From the NCBI RefSeq assembly GCF_033366695.1, contig NZ_JAOBTQ010000001.1:1302001-1366000 (forward strand): a DNA stretch of 64,000 bases, written 5' to 3'. This DNA comes from Streptomyces sp. SCL15-4. Its GTDB lineage: Bacteria > Actinomycetota > Actinomycetes > Streptomycetales > Streptomycetaceae. The notes beneath the pieces are model-generated. The model searched no databases and had not been told where the DNA came from. It was given only the letters and a program-made list of their open reading frames with translations. This document shows positions 47,347 to 54,984 of the stretch, in pieces. Position numbers and translations under genes: made by a program. Positions within the stretch are counted from its first letter, which is position 1. The number at the start of each line of letters is the position of its first letter.

Positions 47347-49283
47347 GCCAGCCCCTCCCCCGGTTCGACGGCGGTCACGATCCGCGTGCGGACCGCCCGC
47401 AGGACGGGTAGTTCGCCGGGCCCGAGCGGCACTTCCCGGCAGTCCTCGTCCGGGTCGGCCCCGTCCAGGCCGATCGCCACGGCGGAGACGGCCGCGAGGT
47501 CGCCGAGCGCGCGGTGCGCGGCCCGCAGCAGGGCCGAGGGGCGCAGCGGCCGGCCGAACGGCCAGCCGTCCTGGTCGTCGCCTCCGGTCAGCGGGTCGAG
47601 GAAGCGGCGCAGCGCCTCGGTGAGCCGGGCCGACACCCGGTCCCGGTCGGCGGGATCGCCCGACAGGTCGGCCCGCAGCACCACCTCGCGGTAGCGGGGC
47701 GCGCGGACGAAGATCTCGGAGGTGAGCAGCCGCGCCTGCTCCAGGTGGGCGGCGACCGCGCACAGCATGCCCGGGTCGGGGCGCGGCGCGGCCACGAAGT
47801 CCTCGCGGGCCGGGTCCGCGCGCGGCACCGCCGGTACGAGATGCACGGTCACGGCGCCGGGCACCGGGGTGCAGGGGAAGCCGGGGTGCTCGCCCAGCGA
47901 GGCGTGGGCGCGGGCGACGGCGACGCCCGGGGTGGCCAGGGCGAGGGTGGTGTAATCGGCCGCGGTGACCGCGCGGGTCACCTCGCCGAGGGAGGCGGCG
48001 GCGCGCTGCCGTGCCTCGGCGACCGTCTCCGGGTCGGCGCCGCCTTCGGCGCGCACCAGGTTGGCGGCCGTGATCGCCGCCGTGGAGTCCCCGGCCGGTA
48101 CCCAGTTCGCGGTCATGCCGCCGTTTCCGTCCCGGCCGCCGCCGATCGTGTACTCGGCGCTCGCCTCCTGGCGCGGGTGCGGGATGCGGCCGGTGAGTCC
48201 GTCGCCGAACACCAGCGCGCCCTCGGTCCGGTCGAGGACGAAGACCCGGTCGGCGGGCCCGCAGAAGGTGAGGTCGGGCACGGCCCGCCACTGCTGTCCT
48301 CCGAGCCGCAGGCTCGCCTCCAGCAGGCGTTCGGCGGCCTCGGGCAGGTCGAGGTGGCGGCCGGGCAGCTTGAGCCAGGCGTCGACCTGCTCCTGGAGTT
48401 CGCCGCCGCTCGCGGTGCGCCGCCGGCGGTGGTGTGCGGCGCACACGTTGACGGCGAGCCGGAGCAGGCGCGGCGGGGCGGCGTGCGTCGCGGCCGGGGT
48501 GGACACCAGGATTCCGCTGTCCCGGGTGGTCCAGCCGGCGGGCGGGTACAGGCGCACGATCCCGGACCGTCTGAGCCCGGCCGTGCCGTCCTCGGCCTTC
48601 TCGAACGGACCCCGGGTCTCGGTCCCGGGCCGGAACCAGGACCAGGTCAGCTCGGCGGGCGGCGGTACGCCGGCGACCGACCCGGGCAGCCAGGCCGGCC
48701 CGGACGCGGCGGGCGCGTCCAGCTCGAACAGCAGGCTGAGCGGGCCGGGCGCGGGATGCGCCCCGGTGAGCGGCAGGGTGAACCGGGCTTCGGCCGCGGC
48801 CCCGTCGGCCGCCAGCAGCGGCACGCCCCGGCGGGCGCGCAGGTCCGCCGTGCGGTCGCGGCCGGTCCATACGGTGACCTCGCCGTCCTCGGCGAGCGGG
48901 AAGACGGCCACGTCGTCGTCGAGGGTGAAGACGATGCGGCCCGCCGGGTCGCGGGTGAGCGCCGTTCCGGCGGGGACGACCGGGACGGCGGTGCCGGTCC
49001 GACGGGCCGTGACGCCCAGCACGGTGGCGGCGGGCCGGGCGGGATGCGGCGGGTCCAGGCCGAGCAGGCGCAGTAGGGCGACCACGAGCGCGTCGGGCAC
49101 CTGGTCGAGCCAGTACAGCCGCTGTTCGAGGAGGTAGGCGAAGAGTTCGAGGAGGGTGACACCGGGGTCGACGGGCGCGTGGAGGGTCCAGAGGCCGTCC
49201 GACTCGGCGGGGATGCGGCGGCGGACGGCCGCCAGCATGTCGGCCCAGGTGAGGTCGTCCAGCTTGGGCGCGGGCAGGGTCAT
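47343..49283 (-). CDS. CIS baseplate protein, first gpJ-like (Afp11/Pvc11-like)
   Basis: A 646-residue baseplate J-family protein with ATGA overlaps at both ends. N-terminal LTWADMLAAVRRRIPAES and DPGVTLLELFAYLLEQRLYW are characteristic of gpJ/gp6-type wedge proteins. FVLDRTEGALVFGDGLTGRI, TVAEARQRAAASLGEVTRAV and TAADYTTLALATPGVAVARA follow in the standard order. The C-terminal FLDPLTGGDDQDGWPFGR recurs in the next gene (YLDPLRGGEDGAGWPFGG), showing that the two are related by descent. It would form the inner wedge of the baseplate around the hub. Confidence 0.88.
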   Translation of the reverse strand: MTLPAPKLDDLTWADMLAAVRRRIPAESDGLWTLHAPVDPGVTLLELFAYLLEQRLYWLDQVPDALVVALLRLLGLDPPHPARPAATVLGVTARRTGTAVPVVPAGTALTRDPAGRIVFTLDDDVAVFPLAEDGEVTVWTGRDRTADLRARRGVPLLAADGAAAEARFTLPLTGAHPAPGPLSLLFELDAPAASGPAWLPGSVAGVPPPAELTWSWFRPGTETRGPFEKAEDGTAGLRRSGIVRLYPPAGWTTRDSGILVSTPAATHAAPPRLLRLAVNVCAAHHRRRRTASGGELQEQVDAWLKLPGRHLDLPEAAERLLEASLRLGGQQWRAVPDLTFCGPADRVFVLDRTEGALVFGDGLTGRIPHPRQEASAEYTIGGGRDGNGGMTANWVPAGDSTAAITAANLVRAEGGADPETVAEARQRAAASLGEVTRAVTAADYTTLALATPGVAVARAHASLGEHPGFPCTPVPGAVTVHLVPAVPRADPAREDFVAAPRPDPGMLCAVAAHLEQARLLTSEIFVRAPRYREVVLRADLSGDPADRDRVSARLTEALRRFLDPLTGGDDQDGWPFGRPLRPSALLRAAHRALGDLAAVSAVAIGLDGADPDEDCREVPLGPGELPVLRAVRTRIVTAVEPGEGLA

Positions 49284-49702
49284 GGCGTCCCTCCCGGGGA
49301 AACGGCGGAGCCGGTGAGTCCGGCGTAGAACGGGAACACGAGGTTCGCCTTGGTGTTGCTGCGCCGGACGCGGTAGACCACCGAGACGGTGATGCGCCCC
49401 TCGTCGGCCGGGTCGGCCTCGGCGCGGACCTCGTCGAGTTCCACTCTCGGCTCGTGGTCGCGGACGGCGGCGGCGATCGAGTTCTCCAGGTCGCGCAGGT
49501 TCTGCACGCTGCCGGGCGCGAACACCAGCTCATGGGCGCGGGTGCCGAGCGCGGGCCGCATGACCCGCTCGCCGGTGCCGGTGAGCAGCAGCGCCCGCAG
49601 GCAGTGCTCGATGCTCTCCTCGCCGACGGCATAGGCCAGGCGCCCGGAGGCGTCGGGCAGGATCGGGAAGCGCCAGCCGGTACCGAGGAACTCCTCGCTC
49701 AT
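49280..49702 (-). CDS. CIS baseplate wedge protein, gp25/GPW family (Afp9/Pvc9-like)
   Basis: A 140-residue protein of the gp25/lysozyme-like baseplate family. It has the short EFLGTGWRFPI start, then SIEHCLRALLLTGTGERVMRP and GTRAHELVFAPGS, with the conserved E-R-xx-P (GERVMRP) region, and DHEPRVELDEVRAEAD toward the end. This subunit joins the sheath to the baseplate. Its start overlaps the spike gene by ATGA. The length is standard. The position between spike and gpJ genes is the conserved order in contractile tails. Confidence 0.9.
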   Translation of the reverse strand: MSEEFLGTGWRFPILPDASGRLAYAVGEESIEHCLRALLLTGTGERVMRPALGTRAHELVFAPGSVQNLRDLENSIAAAVRDHEPRVELDEVRAEADPADEGRITVSVVYRVRRSNTKANLVFPFYAGLTGSAVSPGGTP

Positions 49703-50400
49703 GCCGTCCTCGCCTTCTTGGCCAGTACGGCGGGGGTGAGCGGCGGGACCGGCGGGCCGGTGGGCCCGGCGGGGGACGGGTGGGTGTGGGTGTTGAACGC
49801 CTGGAGCAGCGCGTTGCCCAGCACCAGGGGCTCGGTGGCGCCGCCGCCGAGGTCGACGGAGGGCGAGTCGAGGGTCACCTTGGGCGCCTTGAGCGTGACC
49901 TCTCCCTGCGCGGTCACGGTCACGCTGCCGCCCTCGGCGGCGGTGATCCGGATCGCCTTGCCCTGGTCGTCCAGCTCCACCACGTGCCCGGCGGCCGAGG
50001 TGATCCGCACGGCGGCCCGGTCCGCCGCGTCGTCGAAGAGCACCTCGTGCCCGTGGCTGGTCCGGATCGTCTTCCGGTCGCGGCCCCCGGTACGGGCGGT
50101 CGGCGGCTTGTCCTCGCCGTTGTAGAGGCCGCCGAGCACGATCGGGTACCGCATGTCCCCGTGGACGAAGGCCACCAGGACCTCGTCGCCCTTCTCGGGC
50201 ACGAACACCGAGCCGTAGCCGTTGCCCGCGTACGGCTGGCTGACGCGGATCCAGTCGGTGACCGTGACGTCGTCGAACCAGGGGAACTTCACCTTGACCC
50301 GGCCCTCGTCGTCGCCGTCGTTCTCCACGACGATCGCCGAGGCGACGCCGTAGTACCGCCTGTCGGTGCTGCGGGCCCGCGGTGTGGTCCTGATGCTCAC
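49699..50400 (-). CDS. CIS spike protein, gp5/VgrG-type OB-fold
   Basis: A 233-residue spike subunit starting with GTG 50400, overlapping the hub gene by GTGA. The N-terminal half is a gp5-type OB fold (YYGVASAIVVENDGDDEGRV, KVKFPWFD, VTDWIRVSQPYAGNGYGSVF, PEKGDEVLVAFVHGD, YPIVLGGLYNGED), followed by a repetitive beta region that forms the needle (DRAAVRITSAAGHVVELDDQ, ITAAEGGSVTVTAQGEVTL). It ends HTHPSPAGPTGPPVPPL, which resembles the start of a PAAR-type tip. No separate PAAR gene is seen in the operon, so this segment may cap the needle itself. Confidence 0.9.
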   Translation of the reverse strand: MSIRTTPRARSTDRRYYGVASAIVVENDGDDEGRVKVKFPWFDDVTVTDWIRVSQPYAGNGYGSVFVPEKGDEVLVAFVHGDMRYPIVLGGLYNGEDKPPTARTGGRDRKTIRTSHGHEVLFDDAADRAAVRITSAAGHVVELDDQGKAIRITAAEGGSVTVTAQGEVTLKAPKVTLDSPSVDLGGGATEPLVLGNALLQAFNTHTHPSPAGPTGPPVPPLTPAVLAKKARTA

Positions 50401-51578
50401 TGGTCCCCCTGGTGGATCCGCCGTCCGGTGAACTGGGTGAAGAACCCACCGGTGTTGAGGGTGTGCTCAACGCGTTTGACGAAGTACATGCCGGAGAAGC
50501 GGCGTCCGAGGCCGTGGATCTCCAGGTTGTCGCCGGGCCGCAGCTCGGGCAGGCCGGCCACCTTGCCGGTGGCGGTGATGAACTCGTACGCCCGCTCCCG
50601 CAGCAGGCTGATCGCCAGTTCGCGGGCCTCCTGGTCGCTGCCGACCGGTGCGTCGACCAGCACCTCCTGGCGGCCTTGCAGGGTGGACTCGGCGACCTGC
50701 GGCCCGCTCTGCCCGTCGGCGGTGTTCTGCCCGGCCGGCAGGTTCTCCGCGGTCGCGGTGAACGCGATGGGCTGTTTGGTGCGGGGGTCCCAGCCGCGCA
50801 CGGTGACCTTGCTGACCTGCTGGGACACGGTCAGGGTCGGGGTGAACTCCAGCAGGTTGGGGATCAGGCCCGCGGGCTGGGCGGCGGGGCCGGTGGACAG
50901 TCCCGGCGCGTAGGCCAGCCGGTACACCCGGATGGGGCGTCCGTCGCGGCCGTCGGTCGGCCGGATGAAGTGCAGCGTGTCCTCGCCGGTCCTCGGGTCC
51001 GGCAGGATGTAGCAGTCGAAGTCCAGCCGCTTGGCCCGCTCCAGCAGGAACGTGGCGTCGTCCTGGTTCTTCTGCACCACCAGGTCGTGCGTGGGCCCCT
51101 CCCGCGTGACCTCGGCCCGCAGGTGGTTGCGCTGGGCGATCTGCTCGGCGATCCGCCAGTCGGGCTGATTGCGGTAGATCTTGGTCTCGTTCTCGGTGGG
51201 CTTGCGGTCCTTCAGCCGCAGCAGCCCGTCCACTCCGCTGACCTGGACGGTGGGCGAGGCGCTGTCGGTGAACTTCGGGCTGAGCGTGGAGATGGTGCCG
51301 GTGGCGACGGTGAGCAGCTTGTCGGCGTAGCCGAGCCGCACCGAGACCCGGCCGCCGAGCCTGAAGGACGGCGAGTCGCTGTGCTTGAACCGCAGGTTGG
51401 CATCGTCCCAGTTGTTGAGGGTCAGGTCGAAGCCGGACATCTCGTCGATGTCCCGGTTCACCTTGATGTCGATGATGTCGTTCTTGGTGGACGGGTCCAT
51501 CTCCAGGCCCTCGATGCGCACCTCGAACTCGGGCGCGTACCGGTCGGGCGGGGCGGCCTCGGGGGTGGGAGTGCTCAT
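50397..51578 (-). CDS. CIS hub protein, gpD/gp27-like (Afp8/Pvc8-like)
   Basis: A 393-residue hub protein that connects the tube to the spike. It shows the gpD/gp27 arrangement: FEVRIEGLEMDPSTKNDIID, KVNRDIDEMSGFDLTLNN, the RLGGRVSVRLGYADKLLTVA barrel, ISTLSPKFTDSASPTVQVSG, a charged middle and a C-terminal SLLRERAYEFITATGKVAGL with LRPGDNLEIHGLGRRFSGMY. ATG 51578 follows GAGGAG. Hub and spike are separate genes here instead of one VgrG fusion, as in other phage-tail-like injection particles. Confidence 0.88.
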   Translation of the reverse strand: MSTPTPEAAPPDRYAPEFEVRIEGLEMDPSTKNDIIDIKVNRDIDEMSGFDLTLNNWDDANLRFKHSDSPSFRLGGRVSVRLGYADKLLTVATGTISTLSPKFTDSASPTVQVSGVDGLLRLKDRKPTENETKIYRNQPDWRIAEQIAQRNHLRAEVTREGPTHDLVVQKNQDDATFLLERAKRLDFDCYILPDPRTGEDTLHFIRPTDGRDGRPIRVYRLAYAPGLSTGPAAQPAGLIPNLLEFTPTLTVSQQVSKVTVRGWDPRTKQPIAFTATAENLPAGQNTADGQSGPQVAESTLQGRQEVLVDAPVGSDQEARELAISLLRERAYEFITATGKVAGLPELRPGDNLEIHGLGRRFSGMYFVKRVEHTLNTGGFFTQFTGRRIHQGDQ

Positions 51579-51588
51579 CGCGCGCTCC

Positions 51589-52260
51589 TCACGGCAGCCG
51601 GGGCACGGTCAGCACGCGGCCCGGCCGCAGGTCCCGTGGGTCGGTGATGCCGTTGGCGCGCGCCAGTTCCCGCCAGGCGTCGGGCCGCCGGTACAGCGCG
51701 CCGGCGATGGAGCTGAGCGTGTCGCCGCGGCGCACCACGTAGCTCTTCTCCACCGTGGGCGAGGAGCGCGGCGTGGCGGCGACCTGCACGGCGGCGGTGC
51801 GGAACTCCTTGAGCGAGAGGTCCAGCACGGCCCGCAGCGGCACGCCGTCCGGACGGAACAGCTGGTAGTTGACGTCCAGCTTCTCCACGACGCCGGTGAA
51901 GACCTCCTCGTCCCACACGAACCGCACGACGGGCGGCGCGTGTTCGCGGCTGTCCGGCCGCAGCAGGTTGCGCAGCGCGTCGACGTAGAGCTTGCGTACG
52001 TTCTCCAGGGTGTCGGAGGTGTCGACGAGCGCCTGGACGGTGAGGGTCTCCGTGCCGCCGCGCACGTACTGCAACGGCGGGGTCTCCAGTCCCGGGATGG
52101 TGATCTCGGCGAAGGTGTTGCTCTTGCTCAGCTTGTAGTCGGTGGGGTTGAACCGCAGCGGGATCCGCCGCTGCCGCTCGTCGGCGATCACCGGCCGGAC
52201 GATCTCCAGGCGGGCCTGGGCCGCTCCCTGGCGGGCGAAGGACACGGGCGTCACGCTCAT
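51589..52260 (-). CDS. CIS baseplate/tube-initiator protein with LysM (Afp7/Pvc7-like)
   Basis: A 223-residue protein with a C-terminal LysM module (SYVVRRGDTLSSIAGALY, LRPGRVLTVPRLP, about residues 172-222). The N-terminal 150 residues contain IPLRFNPTDYKLSKSNTFAE and LQYVRGGTETLTVQALVDTS, matching the gp53-like family that links the hub to the tube. The LysM is the usual tail-connector module of contractile tails and is not thought to bind peptidoglycan in this context. ATG 52260 overlaps the preceding small gene by ATGA. It is in the standard place between Pvc6-like and hub genes. Confidence 0.88.
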   Translation of the reverse strand: MSVTPVSFARQGAAQARLEIVRPVIADERQRRIPLRFNPTDYKLSKSNTFAEITIPGLETPPLQYVRGGTETLTVQALVDTSDTLENVRKLYVDALRNLLRPDSREHAPPVVRFVWDEEVFTGVVEKLDVNYQLFRPDGVPLRAVLDLSLKEFRTAAVQVAATPRSSPTVEKSYVVRRGDTLSSIAGALYRRPDAWRELARANGITDPRDLRPGRVLTVPRLP

Positions 52261-52442
52261 GACGGGCCCTCCGCGTCGCCGAAGCGGCGTTCGGCCTCGG
52301 TGTGCGCGGCGCGGGCGCAGGCGTCCTCGTACAGCTTCGACCAGGCCTGGATGTGCTTGTTGAACAGGCGGGTGAACACGGCACCGTCGTCACCGTCCAC
52401 CTGGAACCGCACTTCGAGCTGGTGAATGGTCACCTTCGGCAC
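52257..52442 (-). CDS. Small Afp6/Pvc6-like CIS protein (61 residues)
   Basis: A 61-residue protein on GTG 52442 with GGAGG eight bases upstream and an ATGA overlap into the LysM gene, missed by simple length filters. It begins PKVTIHQLEVRFQVDGDDGA, a strand pattern like the tiny Afp6/Pvc6 (DUF5908-type) proteins found at this point in injection clusters, followed by a charged helix, FTRLFNKHIQAWSKLYEDAC. The role of this family is not established; its size and position suggest a helper for the tube-baseplate junction. Confidence 0.7.
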   Translation of the reverse strand: MPKVTIHQLEVRFQVDGDDGAVFTRLFNKHIQAWSKLYEDACARAAHTEAERRFGDAEGPS

Positions 52443-52447
52443 GGCGG

Positions 52448-52966
52448 TCACCTCCCTCGGTTCGGTCGCGGCAAGCCGCTCGCCGCGGCGTCCTGCATGA
52501 CCTTGTCCAGTCCCTCGTGGGCGATCTCCAGCGACTCCACGGCGATCGCGTTCTGCTCCGCGTGCAGATCCGGTCCCGTCCACTTGGCGGCGAGACCGCC
52601 GTGGAACGCCCATGCCGCGCCGGGCACGCCGTCCGGGCCGAGGACGATCACCGCGCCGTCCCGGCGGGCGCCCAGCGAGTCGGCGAGCCCGGCCTGGTAC
52701 CAGGCCCACAGACCCGGATCGCGCACCACACCCCGCTTGAGGGTGATCCGGTTCCACGAGTGGCGCAGCGGCAGCTGGTGCACCGAGTCGTTGCGGCCGC
52801 CCTCCGGATAGCTCGTCACCTCCAGCTGCGCGCCGAGACCGGTGACCTCCTGGAAGGCACCGGAGGCGGCCAGCGGCAGCAGCAGCGCCTGCGCGGGGGG
52901 CAGATAGGCGTCGCCGGGGTCGAGGGTGACCAGGAACCGGTACTTCGGCAGCGGGTCCTCGTTCAT
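52448..52966 (-). CDS. CIS tube protein, second paralogue (Afp5/Pvc5-like)
   Basis: A 172-residue inner-tube protein of the gp19/Hcp-like fold. It contains PKYRFLVTLDPGD, then AFQEVTGLGAQLEVTSYPEG, the HSWNRITLKRGVVRDPGLW strand-turn (the KRGV-x-LW signature of tail tubes), and IAVESLEIAHEGL. A short proline-rich N-terminus precedes the fold. It is the second of two tube genes in the operon and probably forms the layer next to the baseplate. ATG 52966 overlaps the second sheath gene by ATGA. The C-terminal MQDAAASGLPRPNRGR tail is absent from the first tube. Confidence 0.88.
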   Translation of the reverse strand: MNEDPLPKYRFLVTLDPGDAYLPPAQALLLPLAASGAFQEVTGLGAQLEVTSYPEGGRNDSVHQLPLRHSWNRITLKRGVVRDPGLWAWYQAGLADSLGARRDGAVIVLGPDGVPGAAWAFHGGLAAKWTGPDLHAEQNAIAVESLEIAHEGLDKVMQDAAASGLPRPNRGR

Positions 52967-54486
52967 GCCTCGATCACCTCCAGACCTCGGTCCTGGCCGA
53001 GCACCAGGCGCAGCCGGATGAACTCCATGGGGACGGCCGGGGCGACCTCGATCTCGCAGACGAGTTCTCCCGGGTCCTGCTCGGGCGGGTTGATGGTGTC
53101 GTCGCACACCACCCGGAACGCCTGCTCGGGCCGCGCCCCGGCGAGCGCCCCGGCCCGGAAGGCGGACAGCAGCACCGAGGTGACGGCCCGCACCAGCGTC
53201 AGGCGCAGCTCGGGCGAGTTGACGTCGAACACCAGCGGGCTCGCCACCCTGCGGATGGCGCGCACCAGGAGGTGTACGAGGCGGCGGTGGGCGATGTGGC
53301 GGGTGCGCGGATCGGCGGACAGGGTGCGCCCGCCCCACACCGTCAGGCCCCGCCCGCGGGTGCACCGCACCAGGTCGATGCCCGCGTCGAACAGCCGCGC
53401 CTGCTGCGGCTCGGGGAACCCGTCCGCCAGGTCGACCGCCTCCAGGATCACGGCGTTGGCGGGTGTGTGGTGCGCTCCGCGCTCGCCGTCCAGGCGGGCG
53501 ATGACACCGAGGACGTGCCCGGAGGCGGGGACGGTGCGCAGCCCGTGCCGGTCGGGGACGCGCAGCGCCGGGTGGTAGACGGCGGCGCAGTCCAGGAGCC
53601 CCTCGTCGCCCGTGGCCGTGAGCGAGTCCACCCAGCCGGCCACCTCGTCCACGGAGGACAGCCGGGGCGGGACGTCCAGGACGGCCAGCCGGTCGTGCAA
53701 CGGGGCGACGCTGCGCAGCAGTTCGAGCACCACGTCGGTGTGCGCGCTCCCGGACAGGTCCGTGCCGAGGTCCGGCAGCGCCACCAGCGCCGGTTCCGGG
53801 AGTTCGGCCTGCGCGGCCACGGCGTCCTCGTACGCGTCGCGGGCCGGCGCGGACTCGGTGCCGCCGGTGAGTGTCAGGTCCCAGGACGTCGAGATCGGGC
53901 CGGGCCGTCCGGGCGGCGGCGGAGGCCCGTCCGGGAGCAGCCGCACGAAGCGGGAGGCGGCCAGCCGGTCCGCCGCCTCGGCGAGCGGCAGACCGGGGAA
54001 CGCCTCGGGCGGCTCGCCGGGCACGGTGACCCGTACGCTCACCGTCGGCGGTCCGGCGACCGTGCTGCTCTGGTGGCGGATGGCGACCCGCGCGCCGTTG
54101 GCCCAGGTGCCCGGGCTGGTGGCGAGCACGCGGTAGCGCGTCGTCGGGAAGTCGCTCAGCGGACCGACCGTCCACCGGGTCCACGCCGTGGTGGCCGGCC
54201 CGGACACACGGAGCACCCAGGCCGTACGGCCGCCGTTCTCGAAGAAGCCGCGCAGCGCGTACGGCGTGGCGAAGGCGCCGTCCGGCGGTTCCGCGCCGCG
54301 CGGCACGCTCACGGGGGCACCGAAGGCGCCCACGACGTCGTTCCAGCTCTCGACCCGCACCGGGACACCGACCGGTCCCCGGCGGAGCCGGCCGAGGAAC
54401 GCCGCCACGTCGGTGCGCAGCGGCTCCGCCTCGGACCCGCGCGGCGCGAGCGTCAGGGACACGCCGGGAAGCGCTTCACTGGTCAT
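52963..54486 (-). CDS. CIS contractile sheath, second (shorter) paralogue
   Basis: A 507-residue sheath protein. The N-terminus (LPGVSLTLAPRG...VAAFLGRLRRGPVG, FATPYALRGFFENGGRTAWV) and the C-terminal sheath domain (RCTRGRGLTVWGGRTLSADP, YL-type arm replaced by HIAHRRLVHLLVRAIRRV, FRVVCDDTINPPEQ, EIEVAPAVPMEFIRLRL) match the family. The central insertion seen in the 754-residue sheath is reduced to a region with a proline run (PPPPPGRPGP). It lies one base downstream of the first tube gene. A second sheath next to a second tube suggests a specialised ring at the baseplate end, as for the multiple sheaths of Afp/PVC particles. Confidence 0.9.
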   Translation of the reverse strand: MTSEALPGVSLTLAPRGSEAEPLRTDVAAFLGRLRRGPVGVPVRVESWNDVVGAFGAPVSVPRGAEPPDGAFATPYALRGFFENGGRTAWVLRVSGPATTAWTRWTVGPLSDFPTTRYRVLATSPGTWANGARVAIRHQSSTVAGPPTVSVRVTVPGEPPEAFPGLPLAEAADRLAASRFVRLLPDGPPPPPGRPGPISTSWDLTLTGGTESAPARDAYEDAVAAQAELPEPALVALPDLGTDLSGSAHTDVVLELLRSVAPLHDRLAVLDVPPRLSSVDEVAGWVDSLTATGDEGLLDCAAVYHPALRVPDRHGLRTVPASGHVLGVIARLDGERGAHHTPANAVILEAVDLADGFPEPQQARLFDAGIDLVRCTRGRGLTVWGGRTLSADPRTRHIAHRRLVHLLVRAIRRVASPLVFDVNSPELRLTLVRAVTSVLLSAFRAGALAGARPEQAFRVVCDDTINPPEQDPGELVCEIEVAPAVPMEFIRLRLVLGQDRGLEVIEA

Positions 54487-54487
54487 G

Positions 54488-54943
54488 TCAGACGTCGATC
54501 TCCAGCTTCTCGACCGCGAGGACGAGCGTCTCCATGGCGATCTCGTTCTTGGTGGCGCTCAGGGTCGGGCCGGTGTACTTGGTCGGCCAGCCGCGGTCGA
54601 AGTTCCAGCGCATGGCCTCCTGGCGGTTCTCGTCGAGGAGCACGATCGAACCGGAGGTGCGCCGCACCTTGCCGTTGAGCGCCTCGACCACCCAGTTCCA
54701 GAAGCCGGCATGGCCGGTGATGCCGCGCTTGAAGGTGAGGTTGGTGTACTTCTTCAGCCCCGGGATCTTGCGGACGGTGATGTCCTCGCTGCCGTTGCGG
54801 TACTCGATCGGCGGGATCTCCAGCTCCAGGCCGCTGGCCTCGGTGAAGGACCCGCTCACCGCGACGCCGTCGTCGCTGACGTTGGTCACGATGATCTGGA
54901 AGTTGTAGGACGCGTACGGATCGTCCCTGGTCACGGGCGGCAT
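54488..54943 (-). CDS. CIS tube protein, first paralogue (Afp1/Pvc1-like)
   Basis: A 151-residue inner-tube protein, ATG 54943 after GAGGAGG. It shows DDPYASYNFQIIVTNVSDDG, SGSFTEASGLELEIPPIEYR, the LTFKRGITGHAGFWNW signature and NEIAMETLVLAVEKLEIDV, all typical of major tube subunits, which polymerise into stacked hexameric rings. Compared with the second tube gene it lacks extensions, so I take it as the main tube. The strong ribosome binding site suits a highly expressed structural protein. Confidence 0.93.
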   Translation of the reverse strand: MPPVTRDDPYASYNFQIIVTNVSDDGVAVSGSFTEASGLELEIPPIEYRNGSEDITVRKIPGLKKYTNLTFKRGITGHAGFWNWVVEALNGKVRRTSGSIVLLDENRQEAMRWNFDRGWPTKYTGPTLSATKNEIAMETLVLAVEKLEIDV

Positions 54944-54984
54944 GGCGGCCCCTCCTCGGTCCTCGGTGGTCCTCGGTCGGATGC

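Noticed and set aside
45307..49632. 1,441-codon minus-strand frame across two baseplate genes
   Set aside because: It is a different frame for most of its length; the two gpJ-like genes with ATGA overlaps explain the sequence fully.
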